From JANMJD01 sp963847945 (GTDB lineage: Bacteria > Actinomycetota > Acidimicrobiia > Acidimicrobiales > Ilumatobacteraceae), in the NCBI GenBank assembly GCA_963847945.1, contig CAWKBX010000019.1, positions 124,001 to 188,000 on the forward strand: a stretch of 64,000 bases of DNA, written 5' to 3'. The notes under the pieces were generated by a model, which was given only the letters and a program-made list of their open reading frames with translations, was not told the origin of the DNA and searched no databases. The stretch's first letter is position 1; every line of letters starts with the position of its first letter. The position numbers were made by a program, and so were the translations under genes. Positions 37,939 through 47,028 of this stretch are shown one piece after another.

Positions 37939-38166
37939 ATGGTCGTGGATCCCGTGATCTTGGAGAGTGCCCGCAAGCACGGGATCCTCGACGACGACAT
38001 GCTCCACGCCTACCGCAACCCGATCCGAATATTCGACCTCGATGATCTGACCATGCTGATCGGACCCGACCGGTCGGCGCGTCCGCTCGAAATCGGTGTG
38101 GCCCGAGGTGACGGGGTCGAGTTCATCGTGCACGCCATGCCCGCCCGTGACAAGTTTTTGAGGTGA
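37939..38166 (+). CDS. small toxin-like protein of a candidate toxin-antitoxin pair
   Basis: 75 aa: MVVDPVILESARKHGILDDD, then MLHAYRNPIRIFDLDDL and VEFIVHAMPARDKFLR. It matches a common actinobacterial small-protein type with a compact beta-sheet fold resembling BrnT/DUF4258 toxins (pattern of RIF, TMLIGPD, VHAMPAR). ATG follows AAGG. It is followed after 4 bp by an HTH-like protein, as in toxin-first TA pairs. The toxic function is not shown. Confidence 0.5.
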   Translation: MVVDPVILESARKHGILDDDMLHAYRNPIRIFDLDDLTMLIGPDRSARPLEIGVARGDGVEFIVHAMPARDKFLR

Positions 38167-38170
38167 TGTG

Positions 38171-38443
38171 ATGCCCCGATCAATCCAAGAAATTCTGGAC
38201 CACGCCGATGAACTCGCCCAACGGTTCGAAGACTACGAACCCACCGCAGGCGACGAGCGTCCCATCGAGGAGTACCTCCTGGAACGCGCCGCGTTGACCC
38301 GAGCACGCAGCGAACAACAAGTCGTCGACGCCGTGGCGGCTGCTCGACGGACCGGTATCTCTTGGCAGAAGATCGGAGCGACTCTCGGCACCTCCGCTCA
38401 GGCCGCGCAGCAGCGCTACGGCGTCATCGTCGAAGTCGCGTAA
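38171..38443 (+). CDS. small helical DNA-binding-like protein (candidate antitoxin)
   Basis: 90 aa. An acidic helical N-terminus (IQEILDHADELAQRFEDYEP) is followed by EEYLLERAALTRARSEQQVVD and a helix-turn-helix-like C-terminus, AARRTGISWQKIGATLGTSAQAAQQRY, the pattern of small actinobacterial sigma-like HTH proteins. Start ATG 38171 (an in-frame GTG is immediately before). Position after the toxin-like gene supports an antitoxin or autoregulator role. Confidence 0.5.
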   Translation: MPRSIQEILDHADELAQRFEDYEPTAGDERPIEEYLLERAALTRARSEQQVVDAVAAARRTGISWQKIGATLGTSAQAAQQRYGVIVEVA

Positions 38444-38493
38444 CAACCCGCGCCGCATCGCGCCACGGCAACCACGCCGGCCGGTCGGACATT

Positions 38494-38553
38494 CCGATAT
38501 CCACCGGTCCCGATCGGCGTCGCAGTGGTCATTCGTTGCTCGGTATCGCTCGG
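38494..38553 (+). repeat. cassette site D (attC-like)
   Basis: CCGATATCCACC at 38494 and CTCGGTATCG at 38539, spacing 45 nt. Starts 51 bp after the preceding stop codon, the usual cassette arrangement. Confidence 0.75.
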
Positions 38554-38633
38554 TCGGGGTTCTGCTCGCCACAGGATCTGCCGAGTTCGCGTTCGGTCTG
38601 TGTCCACCCGATGGTCCGTGTAAGATTTGGGGC

Positions 38634-38822
38634 ATGGTCAGGACGTTGCATCTTGAGCGATGGGCGGGTCGGTGGGTGGCGATCGACCTGGATGACGAGG
38701 TGCAGTGCGATGCTGCACTGCTGGATGACTTGATGGTTCTCGTCCATCAGACCGGCCGCAACGACCTAACGGTCCTGCGGGCGCCGCATCCCGATGAGCC
38801 CTTGATGTTCGGGCTTGGCTGA
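38634..38822 (+). CDS. small uncharacterised protein upstream of the retropepsin-like gene
   Basis: 62 aa: MVRTLHLERWAGRWVAIDLD, DEVQCDAALLDDLMVLVHQT, LTVLRAPHPDEPLMFGLG. No known domain. It overlaps the next gene by 8 bp and is therefore translationally coupled to it. Such short partners of single-domain aspartic proteases recur in actinobacteria as two-gene units, but no role is known. Confidence 0.5.
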   Translation: MVRTLHLERWAGRWVAIDLDDEVQCDAALLDDLMVLVHQTGRNDLTVLRAPHPDEPLMFGLG

Positions 38823-39285
38823 AGCCTGGGTTTATCCCTACACGGACTTTGGTGAGTCGCGTGGCCTGCTGCCCGCGCCGATCCTGCGCGCCGTGGTTAA
38901 AGTGCGAACCGTCGGATCCGCCGGGTCGTTCGAGGCGCTCATCGACACCGGTGGCCCGGTCACCGCGGTTTCGCGTCAGGTGATCGCCGACGGCGGAGGC
39001 GATCCGGTCTCGCTCGACCGGTCTGTTCAGCTTCGATTGGGCGGCAGGTCGTATGAGGCACCGCTCCATGAGTTGAGCCTTGAGGTTTGGAATCCGGCAA
39101 GCGGGGACATTCCTCGGTCGTGGCGGAGCGCCGTTGCGGTTCTCGACCCATGGCCACATCACGGCACCGCCGTGATCCTCGGCCAAGCCGGCTTCTTGGC
39201 CAACTTCACCGTGACCTTCGGACCCGAAGGCTTCGCGCTCGAACCGGGTCGGTCGTTCGGGCATCGGTACCCGGGTCCGACGTAG
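38815..39285 (+). CDS. retropepsin-like aspartic protease
   Basis: 156 aa from TTG 38815. Single Asp-Thr-Gly motif at residues 44-46 (FEALIDTGGPVTAVSRQV) in the setting of a retropepsin monomer; dimerisation would build the active site. SYEAPLHELSLEV and AVILGQAGFLANFTVTFG provide the psi-loop and the ILG-x-G stretch typical of the family. No signal peptide. Substrate unknown. Lies between sites D and E with the 62-aa partner. Confidence 0.65.
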   Translation: MAEAWVYPYTDFGESRGLLPAPILRAVVKVRTVGSAGSFEALIDTGGPVTAVSRQVIADGGGDPVSLDRSVQLRLGGRSYEAPLHELSLEVWNPASGDIPRSWRSAVAVLDPWPHHGTAVILGQAGFLANFTVTFGPEGFALEPGRSFGHRYPGPT

Positions 39286-39367
39286 AAGGCGAGCGTTGGT
39301 CGAGGTCAACCTCGGGTCGAGTTCCATCGAGACCTCACCGTCCAACGAGGACGTCGGTCGTTCTGAG

Positions 39368-39426
39368 CGCAAATCCACGGGTCGGCGCTCGACGAACTTG
39401 TCGCGGGGCGCCCGGTATCGAGCGGC
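39368..39426 (+). repeat. cassette site E (attC-like)
   Basis: Diverged left element CGCAAATCCACG at 39368 and right element CCCGGTATCG at 39411, spacing 43 nt; inner CGAC-GAACTT-GTCG. Nearly the same sequence recurs at site N (59116), including the downstream AGCGGCCAGC. Confidence 0.7.
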
Positions 39427-39470
39427 CAGCGTGCTCGACATCGCGCAAGTCCTGCGTCGGTGGGCCGGGC

Positions 39471-39776
39471 GAGGTGTTGATGCGTTCATACGTCACGCTG
39501 TAGTGGGTGACCTCACCAATCGGCACGTCGATTCGCGACTACATCGACAACCGCTCCCACGCCGCAGCGACACTTCCTGCGCACGCATGGGTCCCTGTCC
39601 CGACCGGGATCGCAAACTTCCACCACAACCACGCCCACGAAGGAATCACGCCGCGCGAGTGGGCCGAACGCGTCTACAACGTCACGCAGTTCGCCGACAT
39701 GGCGTCGGGTGGACACTTCGCGCCGACAGAGGAACCCAACCTTCTCGCGGCGGAGATCGCCACGTTCTTCAGCTGA
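39471..39776 (+). pseudogene. C-terminal fragment of an epoxide hydrolase-type alpha/beta hydrolase
   Basis: Starting about 45 bp after site E the frame reads LMRSYVTL, an in-frame TAG at 39501, then WVTSPIGTSIRDYIDN, ITPREWAERVYNVTQFADMASGGHFAPTEEPNLLAAEIATFF. This is the last third of the epoxide hydrolase family, with the catalytic His in GGHFAP. The N-terminal two-thirds with the nucleophile Asp are missing. It looks like a gene piece captured between sites or truncated by recombination at site E. Confidence 0.6.
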
Positions 39777-40001
39777 CGACGCCCGGTCGAGACCCCCTCT
39801 CGTCAACGCCGTGCGCCCGCTGGACAGCGGGCGGCGATCGCGATCACGCCCGACCGTGAGCACCAACGATGTCCGCGATGTGGGCGCCCTCGCGGCGAGA
39901 AGGACCGCAACGAATCATGCGAAGTGGATCGGCATTGCGCTGTCCGGTATCGATCTGGTGAACGAGCAGCTGCTGTTGGTCCCCGAGGAGGGTTGAGTCG
40001 T
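39777..40001. other. short intergenic stretch with a right half-site
   Basis: TGTCCGGTATCGATCTGG at 39941-39958 matches the right element of site K, but no left element is found upstream. A weak + reading ends WIGIALSGIDLVNEQLLLVPEEG at 39,996; too little to call a gene. Confidence 0.3.
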
Positions 40002-40595
40002 TCAGGTCCAGAGCACTTCGGAATTTGCTGCCGTCTCCCGCAACGCCGTCGCGCTGATCGACACCGCTACCTCATCAATGTCAAGCGCCGGCCACGCTGC
40101 ATGGAAAACAAGATCACCATCCGGCGGTAGCGGCCACAACCAATAGCGCATCTCCCACTGATCGCCGCCGCCACCCCCTCCTCGCCCCATCAGCACCGGT
40201 CCGTCGGGCGGGTCGCGCCAACCGCCAGTCGGCGAGGCGACGTTGCTCCACGTTTGACCGTCAGAAAACTCAATCCCCAACCTCAGCAAATCCTCGGGAA
40301 TCTCGGACTCAACCTTCCGGCGGAGCCCATGTCGTTGAGGTTCCCAAGGCGTATCGAACCATTGCCCATCGTCGCCGTTGAGTCGAAGATCGATCGTGAA
40401 TTCCACCCCCGAGGGATAGACCTCGAACTGCTTGGCGACGAGCACCGCTCGTTCCGTGCGGAAGATGACGGCCCGTTGCGCCGACATGCCAGCAAGCACC
40501 CCGCGGGGCGGCCCGGACCACGGCGGCGGTGCCGGCTGCATCTCGTCGATGGGACCGTTGGCTACTAACGTTCGACCGGTCGTAAGGAAGCTCAT
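40002..40595 (-). CDS. uncharacterised cassette protein
   Basis: 197 aa from ATG 40595 (MSFLTTGRTLVANGPIDEMQ). Beta-rich with AVLVAKQFEVYPSGVEFTID, LGIEFSDGQTWSNV, a glycine run in LMGRGGGGGGDQWEM, YWLWPLPPDGDLVFHAAWP and a C-terminal IDEVAVSISATALRETA. The same architecture is common among lone actinobacterial proteins, but I know of no function. No signal peptide or membrane segment. Orientation opposite to the sites. Confidence 0.55.
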   Translation of the reverse strand: MSFLTTGRTLVANGPIDEMQPAPPPWSGPPRGVLAGMSAQRAVIFRTERAVLVAKQFEVYPSGVEFTIDLRLNGDDGQWFDTPWEPQRHGLRRKVESEIPEDLLRLGIEFSDGQTWSNVASPTGGWRDPPDGPVLMGRGGGGGGDQWEMRYWLWPLPPDGDLVFHAAWPALDIDEVAVSISATALRETAANSEVLWT

Positions 40596-40827
40596 CCGCC
40601 GATGCTACGCAGAACCAAGCCGTGGGCGGATCGCATTCGACTACGCCCACGCCGATCACGCGCCCTGGTCCGATCGGTCGCCGACCGCGACGATCTTTCG
40701 AGCGGCCGGCCGACCGCTGGCGGTTGCACCGGAGCGTTGGCGTCCACGCCCAGTCGTCCGCTCACCCGCTGATGCCCGGGCGAGCCGCTCGACCTCACAC
40801 ATTCGCGCGCCAGAACGTTGACGAGGC

Positions 40828-41312
40828 ATGACACCAACCAAACCGATCACCATCGCCTTCCACGGCATAGATCCGGACGCCTACCATCGGACGCTCGCTG
40901 CCGGCATCGATCACGGGGGCAACCCGATCGAGACCTTCGAGGACGCCGAAGGGGGATGGCCGCTGCGGTGTTGTCTGCAGACGTCATCGCCCGGGCAGCG
41001 GCTGGCGATCATCGCCTGGTCGCCATATCCGTGGCGTGGCCGGTATGCCGAGACCGGTCCGATCGTCGCACACGCCGATGTCCGGTCAAGCGCTGTCGCC
41101 GTGCTCCCCGTCGACCTCGAGATGCGGCCGATGACGCTGCGCCCCTACACCCATGACCACCGAATCCACTACGACCTGGCGACCCATGTGGCGGCTGGCC
41201 GCGGGGAGACCGCGTCCGTTTCGGACTCCTCGCCCATGACGATGTCGCCGAGGTGATTGGGAGGTACCTCGTAGGCGGCTGCTACGCGTTCCGCGCCGTG
41301 ATCAGCACATAG
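40828..41312 (+). CDS. DUF1203 family protein (one frameshift)
   Basis: Starts at ATG 40828: ITIAFHGIDPDAYHRTLAAG, GGWPLRCCLQTSSPGQRLAI, IAWSPYPWRGRYAETGPIVAH, the conserved core of DUF1203. After a one-base shift near 41,205 the frame continues FGLLAHDDVAEVIGRYLVGG, CYAFRAVIST to a stop at 41,312, which is the family's Cys-Tyr-containing C-terminus. About 160 aa, family-sized. Function unknown. It ends 70 bp before site F. Confidence 0.65.
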
Positions 41313-41381
41313 GTTGAGGACCGTCAGCCGATCCCGGAGCAATCAAACGACGAGGCAGCAATCGACCGCGCCCACGAGCAT

Positions 41382-41444
41382 CCGGTATCCACCATCAGAT
41401 CGTCGTGGTGGTTGGCGGTGTAGCCGAGCAGCAGTCGGTCTCGG
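41382..41444 (+). repeat. cassette site F (left element clear, right element diverged)
   Basis: CCGGTATCCACC at 41382 is exact. The best right element is GTCGGTCTCGG at 41434, spacing 52 nt. The 3' end of the tyrosinase gene is encoded inside this site: its stop is 2 bp from the left element. Confidence 0.5.
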
Positions 41445-43182
41445 TTGGTGCGGGGGCAGGTGATTCGCCGGGTGCGGCCGGTTCGGAGAGGGGTGTCCAC
41501 ACGGCTAGGGGGCGTAGGCCGGGGACCCGGTCGATCTCGTCGGCGGTGAGTTGGTCGCCAGTGCGGAGATTGGTGACCAGGATGGTGACCGCAGGTGGCG
41601 GTCCGGGCGTGAGGTCAAGTCGTTTGGCGGCCTGGGTGATGTTGATGCTGCGTGTCACCCCGGTGGTAATGCATCGTCCTCGTTGGTCGGGCGTACCCAT
41701 CCCCATATGCGTCTTATGGAGCACGAAGTGCGGATTCGACGATACGACGTCTGCCGGCGCAGGATGGGGCTGGTTCACGAAGATGTCGATGGCGTACGAC
41801 TCGTAGGTGCAACGAACTCCCTGAAATACAAGGTAGAGCTGGGGTGAGGTGATTGGCGGACGATCCAATGCGGTACGGATCTGGTCGAGTGCGTCGAAGT
41901 CGTAGCCGAGGGAGCGTGAATCGCGGCACATATCGCCGATCGTGGTGTAGACGAACATCCGTGGGTCGTCTTCGTCGACGATGTCGGCGCGTGGGCCGAC
42001 GAAGGGCCGCAACGCGCACGTCGAGGTGTACACCGCGGCTGGGTGCTCGCGCAGCCACAACTCCAGTACGAGGTCGATCATCGCGTGATGCGACCAGAAC
42101 ACCGGGTCGAACGCGGTGTAGGCGTTGTCGGCCATGTCCGGTCCGACCCAGCCGTGGTAGTTGTCGTGGGGTTGTTCGTAGGTGCCGTCGAAGGTTTCGC
42201 CCAGATAGGTGTAGTCGCTGTCCGGAGCGGGAAAGGTCGGGATGTTGGCCCATGGGTATCCGGGGTTGCCCTGCGGGCTGCTGAATGTCGGGATGGCAAA
42301 CGCGTCGCGTACCTGCTGCTGATAGGTGGTGAGCAGGTTCAGCTTCTCGTGGCGGGCATCGGTGTCCGAGCCGGCTGCTTGGCCGAGTATCGGATCACGT
42401 TGCACGAAACGACACGACGGGGTCGGTGATGGTTTGTCGACGCAGGCCTTGCTGAGGCCATCTTTGGCGGCGGCGTAGCGCAGCGGATTCGGCCGAAGCT
42501 CACCGGTGACCGGATGCCGGTACGACTCGTCGGTGAACGCGCTCGGTAGGCCACTCTGGCGATGCCCGTCCTCGGCGATGTGGGGCGACATCCAATTCCA
42601 ATACGGGACCGGCCCGCCGATCATCGCCTCGAGGTACAGCAGATTGGCCCGGTGCCAGGGCAGGAAGGCCTCCTGGTAGTGCAGGCACCAGTTGGTGTGC
42701 AAATACGCGACCTGCTGCCACGGGGATTGAGGAGCGTGCCGGGAGATCTCCAGGTCGTCGAGCTTCATCCGGTATTCGTTCAGCTCGGCGTCGGACAGAT
42801 CGACGATGTTCTTGCGTACTCGCACCTCACTCGCAGGCGAACGTGGCGGGGGAATCAGTTCGTGCACGGCGACGGGTTCCGCAGAGTCGCGTCGACATCC
42901 CTGGTTGACCCAGGTCCATAACAGCTCGAGCGCCTCGTCGGGCCACTTCTCCTTCGGGTCCGCGGTCAGTGGCATCGCCTTGGAGTGGAGATGGTGGTAA
43001 ATCGTGACAGCGTTGGTCCGTACGTTGTCGTAGTCGTCGAGGTGGACGAAGTACGGCTTCATCGCTGCGATCCACCCGGACCCAACTGCGGTGCGGTGTT
43101 CCGCGTCGATCCAGTACGGCTCGCTGAACAACACCCGGATCTCGTCCCAGGTCGGGCCCAAATGCGGCGGCGGCACGATCAA
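41395..43182 (-). CDS. tyrosinase-family copper protein with N-terminal extension
   Basis: 595 aa. Type 3 copper centre: CuA region HTNWCLHYQEAFLPWHRANLLYLE, then CuB HDNYHGWVG with FDPVFWSHHAMIDLVLELWL. The C-terminal part (PQLYLVFQGV, THMGMGTPD, LVTNLRTGDQLTADEIDRVP) is beta-rich. The first 100 residues (AVTIYHHLHSKAMPLTADP, ALELLWTWVNQGCRR) resemble a small substrate- or haem-region extension. The family oxidises phenols or aromatic amines. No signal peptide is visible. Followed upstream by a lipoprotein with a CxxCH motif and a large unknown protein, all one strand. The last codons lie within cassette site F. Confidence 0.75.
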   Translation of the reverse strand: MIVPPPHLGPTWDEIRVLFSEPYWIDAEHRTAVGSGWIAAMKPYFVHLDDYDNVRTNAVTIYHHLHSKAMPLTADPKEKWPDEALELLWTWVNQGCRRDSAEPVAVHELIPPPRSPASEVRVRKNIVDLSDAELNEYRMKLDDLEISRHAPQSPWQQVAYLHTNWCLHYQEAFLPWHRANLLYLEAMIGGPVPYWNWMSPHIAEDGHRQSGLPSAFTDESYRHPVTGELRPNPLRYAAAKDGLSKACVDKPSPTPSCRFVQRDPILGQAAGSDTDARHEKLNLLTTYQQQVRDAFAIPTFSSPQGNPGYPWANIPTFPAPDSDYTYLGETFDGTYEQPHDNYHGWVGPDMADNAYTAFDPVFWSHHAMIDLVLELWLREHPAAVYTSTCALRPFVGPRADIVDEDDPRMFVYTTIGDMCRDSRSLGYDFDALDQIRTALDRPPITSPQLYLVFQGVRCTYESYAIDIFVNQPHPAPADVVSSNPHFVLHKTHMGMGTPDQRGRCITTGVTRSINITQAAKRLDLTPGPPPAVTILVTNLRTGDQLTADEIDRVPGLRPLAVWTPLSEPAAPGESPAPAPTETDCCSATPPTTTTI

Positions 43183-43189
43183 CGGCCCA

Positions 43190-44733
43190 CTATCCGGCGG
43201 ACTTCACGCAGCCGGCCCGGAACCCGCTGGTGGTGTCGGCGTCGTCGAAAACGAAGCTGAAGTCGGACGCCAGCTTTGGTGTGCACGTCGCCTGCTTGCT
43301 GGGGGCGATGGCGGCGTCGACGTGGCAGCTCGTACATGTTGACGTCTGAACGTAGGTTTCGAGGGCCGAGTTGGACAGCGCTTGACTTCCGTCAGAAGTG
43401 AAACCCGAATTGAACAGGCTGATCGGCCAAGAAGCGCTGGGAGCCGGATCGGCACCGCCATTCTCTGGCCAGAGCACATTGATCAATTGATAGTACTGCC
43501 AGACGGAAAAGGGTTAGTGCTGTGGATCAACGTCTGGACGCTGGTATTCAGGACTTGGATGGATTGTGGTATCGGCACTTCACGTTGGACTTGTATCGGT
43601 GCATATGGTGGGCTGCTGGACGACGGGGGCTGGTTCACTGCGCAGGGGGTGACGGTCGAGGTTAATACGACGCCGGGTGCGCTACTGCAGGCCGGATTGT
43701 AGAGGTTGTAGGGGGTCCCGGTCGGCCGCTTCAAACCATCATCAACATTGTCCACTTGTTCGAATGTCGACCACATCAGCTGGGGAAGTGTCGCCGTCTT
43801 TCGCAGGATATGCAATGCGATCAGTCCCATCATGTGGGGACCGTCGCACGTCCCCGACGCCGGGTCGTACAGATATGCCATCACCTTCTTGTATCGTCCT
43901 TGCAGGCTGGCCGGGAGGTTGTCGAGTTGCCGCCACGCCGCTTTGATCTCGATCGCCCCGGCCGTTCCGGCGTTGCCACCACTCGGCGAAACGCTCCCCG
44001 GGAGCACCAAGCCCGTCGTTGTCGCCACCTGATACTGCTGATCGGCGTCGTATAGCTGATTGTTGACGATGTAGTCGAACTCATCTTGGTTGACCCGCTT
44101 CTCGAAACGCACAGGGTTCGAGGCTTGGTCGATCAGCATCTGATGCGTCGCCTGCATCTCGTCTGACAGCGTCTCGTCGGAGGTGGCCACGCCACCGCTC
44201 GCCTTCGAGGTCATCTGCAGCACCACGCCAGACGACCCGCCGACTCCACCCAGGCTGCTCGTCCCGCAGACGCTCGGCAAGGTGCTGGGCGAGTTCCACG
44301 GGGCCGGAGCGGCCGCTTTGGGGAGGAAGATTTCCTGCACCGGTTTGAACGACTCCCACACCGTCGGGGTGAGGTCCAACGGATCGCCAAACTTGTTTGC
44401 CGTCGCGTTCGGGTCTGGCACGCCATTCTGGGTCGGGTCAGCGGGCCAGTTCAGGGCGATGAACGAGGTCCATGCGAAGCAGTTGACGCTGTCTTGGGAG
44501 TTCTGAGCGAGGTCGAATGGGAGTGCTGGCGAGATCGGGGGTGCACAACCGCCGACCCCACCGCTGGCCTGACCGGCGGCGAGATCTGTGGTGATCACCG
44601 CCGGCGGTTCAGCGGCGGTCGACCCAGACGTCACGTTCGACCCCGAGGTCTGTTCACGCTGGCAGGCAACGGCGACGACCAACGCCGAGGCCACCGCCAC
44701 CTTGAATCCGATGAGTCCGGTTTCGAATCGCAA
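43190..44733 (-). CDS. lipoprotein with c-type haem motif, interrupted by an 8-base duplication
   Basis: Probable TTG start at 44733 after AGGGGG. Signal GLIGFKVAVASALVVAVA with lipobox Cys (VAVACQ), then ALPFDLAQNSQDSVNCFAWTS, FIALNWPADPTQNGVPDPN, YLYDPASGTCDGPHMMGLIALH, THAT region and PSGSTIN. There the frame stops because ATCAATTG is followed by its near copy ATCAATGT; without it the reading continues NVLWPENGG to TYVQTSTCTSCHVDAA, a CxxCH haem site. It ends 8 bp before the tyrosinase start. Probably an electron-transfer or oxidase partner of the tyrosinase, outside the membrane. Confidence 0.55.
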
Positions 44734-44779
44734 AATGAACCCCCTGGTGCTGGTACCGCTCGGGTGGGTGGTGCCGGCG

Positions 44780-46492
44780 TCAGCTGGTGATGACCAGCCA
44801 GCCGGGCTCGTCAACCTGCTGGTTCGCAAGTACCGTGCGGTCCTTGTTCCAGACGTGGATCATCCGTGCCCCCAACGGTGCGGTGGCATCGACGGTCAGA
44901 TCGAAGATGTAGACCTGCGTCGAGCCGCCGGACGTCTGCCCGGGGGCGTTCGGGTTCCCGCCGATGAACTGCTTGACATTGACCGGGGAGATGCCATCGG
45001 GGGGCGAGAACTCGATCGATGCGTCCGCCGTCCCACCCTGTACGACCAGGGCCATTTCGGTTGTGGTGCCAGGCTTGATGTACGCCGGAGAATCATCGAC
45101 GCTGTTGGCGTTGTATGCGACGGACGACAGGAACTGCACCGGCCAAGGCTGGAGCGCCGGGTCGTTCATCGACACCGAGAACGGCACGCACGCCCGCGCC
45201 GTCTGCGCAGCGACCGACGGTGCGATCGCCGTCACCCGCAACGCGATCAGGAAGGTCTGGGCGATCAGACCAGCGGCGGTCAGCGGCACGTTCCGCCCTG
45301 AGTTCTGGTCATACACCTCAATCTGCGAGGCGGTCAGCCCGGCCGGGACAGTGAAGACCGCCCGCAGGATCGAGTCGTCGCCCGGCCTCGTGTCCCCCGC
45401 CGCGGCGACATGGCCGCGGGTGACCTGCCAGAACGTGCTGGTGTCGATCGAAGGATCGCTGGGCACCGTCCAATCTTTCGTATTCGGGCTCTGGATGTAG
45501 AGCCCGACGGGGTCGCTCAGCGACAGCATCATGGGCATGTGGTCGGTGCCGGTGGCCGGATTCGCTGTCTGGTTGGCGAGTCGTCCGATATGTGGATCGC
45601 TGTTGCGGCGCGGGCGGCCGTACCACGTGCAGCAGATCAGGGCCTGTTGGTCGGTGTTGCCGACCTGCCGCGGGATCGTTCCGGCGGCCGCCAAATAGAT
45701 CTCGGCTGCCAGCGTATTCGGGCCGCTGGTCAAGTGCATCGCTCCGCCACGATCCGCCAGTGTGGCAGTTCCACTGTTCCACTTGTTCGTCGGGTCATAG
45801 GCATAGTACCCGAGCACCGGATCATGGACCGGTGCGCCATCGGCATCCAACAAATACAAATCGGACTCGACGACGCTGGGGTTGATGTGTTCCTGATACA
45901 GCTTGGTGACCAGCTGCGGATCATGACGCCAAAGGTTGAAGTAGTACGCCGGATTCTCGCACGTGAACATGATCTGACGGATCGAACCATCAGGGTCGCG
46001 CTTGATACTCCACTCACAGTACTCATCCAGCCACCCACGCGAGCCCACCGGCGTGTAGCCCTGCCGATTGCCATTCCAGTTCGTGCTCGGGCACAGGTCC
46101 TGGCTCGTCGGAACCTGGATGTCCCCGAGAGCTGCCAGGCCATCCGGCCAGTAGCCGGTGTCGGCGAGCTGATAGATCTGCTCGGACGTCAGCTGAAAAT
46201 GCGGCGGCGCGGCGGGATCGGCGAAGAAGTTGAAGAGCCGACCCGGAAACGGGGACCACAGAATCGGAGTCGTCGCCGTACCATCAGGAATCTCGGTGAC
46301 CAGAGGATTGTAATACCACGGCCGTGGATCATCATTGCGACTCGACCACGGATTCCCAGTCATTGCTATATTCGTCCACGAAGTCAGGTTTGTGTTCCAC
46401 GTTTCGAGGAAGGCCGCCAAGCCAGCGGGATTATTGGCGAAATCGACCTCGGCCTGACGCGCAGGTGAGCTAAAACTAGAAAGAATCGACAT
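44780..46492 (-). CDS. large uncharacterised protein of the tyrosinase cluster
   Basis: 570 aa, clean frame, no signal peptide. Sequence features: PAGLAAFLETWNTNLTSWTN, NDDPRPWYYNPLVTEIPDG, PHFQLTSEQIYQLADTGYWP, GWLDEYCEWSIKRD, IMFTCENPAYYFNLWRHDP, DPTNKWNSGTATLADRGG, AMHLTSGPNTLAAEIYLAA, TGTDHMPMMLSLSDPVGLYI. The conserved Cys, His and Trp suggest a metal- or cofactor-bearing oxidase, and the arrangement with the tyrosinase and haem lipoprotein argues for a three-component oxidation system. I cannot place the family. Confidence 0.6.
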   Translation of the reverse strand: MSILSSFSSPARQAEVDFANNPAGLAAFLETWNTNLTSWTNIAMTGNPWSSRNDDPRPWYYNPLVTEIPDGTATTPILWSPFPGRLFNFFADPAAPPHFQLTSEQIYQLADTGYWPDGLAALGDIQVPTSQDLCPSTNWNGNRQGYTPVGSRGWLDEYCEWSIKRDPDGSIRQIMFTCENPAYYFNLWRHDPQLVTKLYQEHINPSVVESDLYLLDADGAPVHDPVLGYYAYDPTNKWNSGTATLADRGGAMHLTSGPNTLAAEIYLAAAGTIPRQVGNTDQQALICCTWYGRPRRNSDPHIGRLANQTANPATGTDHMPMMLSLSDPVGLYIQSPNTKDWTVPSDPSIDTSTFWQVTRGHVAAAGDTRPGDDSILRAVFTVPAGLTASQIEVYDQNSGRNVPLTAAGLIAQTFLIALRVTAIAPSVAAQTARACVPFSVSMNDPALQPWPVQFLSSVAYNANSVDDSPAYIKPGTTTEMALVVQGGTADASIEFSPPDGISPVNVKQFIGGNPNAPGQTSGGSTQVYIFDLTVDATAPLGARMIHVWNKDRTVLANQQVDEPGWLVITS

Positions 46493-47028
46493 CTGAACGT
46501 CCCCTCGAATTGTGTCAGCGAAATGCCAGTTCGGCTGAGGGTGGTTCGAATATGTCCCCGAGAACCAGCCCCTATTGTCACCGAGATGTGACTATGAGTT
46601 CCACCGTAGGGCCTCCAAGGAAGCTCGTCAAGAGATCCCTATGTGCTCGGTGTCACGCTGATGACGCAGTGAGACGAACGCCACATCTCCTGGTGCCCCT
46701 CGAGCGCGAGACCAGCCCGGGACTCGACGGGCCCGCTCCACCTCGAGGATGTGCTGGAGCCAATCGAGGTCGCGCGCCCAATTCGGGTTGGCGAGTGCTC
46801 GAACGCGAACGTCGCCGAGCCCGTCCCACTTCCTGCGGCTATGCCATTTCCCAGAGTTTGCGGTCGGCAGGCAGGACGGGGATGCCTTCACCAGCGCGGA
46901 CTGTCTGATCGAACGTCGCCTCACAAGGCACGACGCCGAGACCCGGCCGGCGAGTAACTCCCGCCCATCTGCACCACCCAGCAGCCCGACGAAACCAACG
47001 TTCGACGCGAGCACCTGCGAGCGACAGC
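46493..47028. other. gene-poor region upstream of the tyrosinase cluster
   Basis: 536 bp. 46,493-46,630 is less GC-rich and probably holds the promoter for the three minus-strand genes. Between 46,700 and 47,014 the minus strand reads WDGLGDVRVRALANPNWARD, LDWLQHILEVERARRVPG, protein-like but without a convincing start and stop; possibly a gene remnant. Confidence 0.3.
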
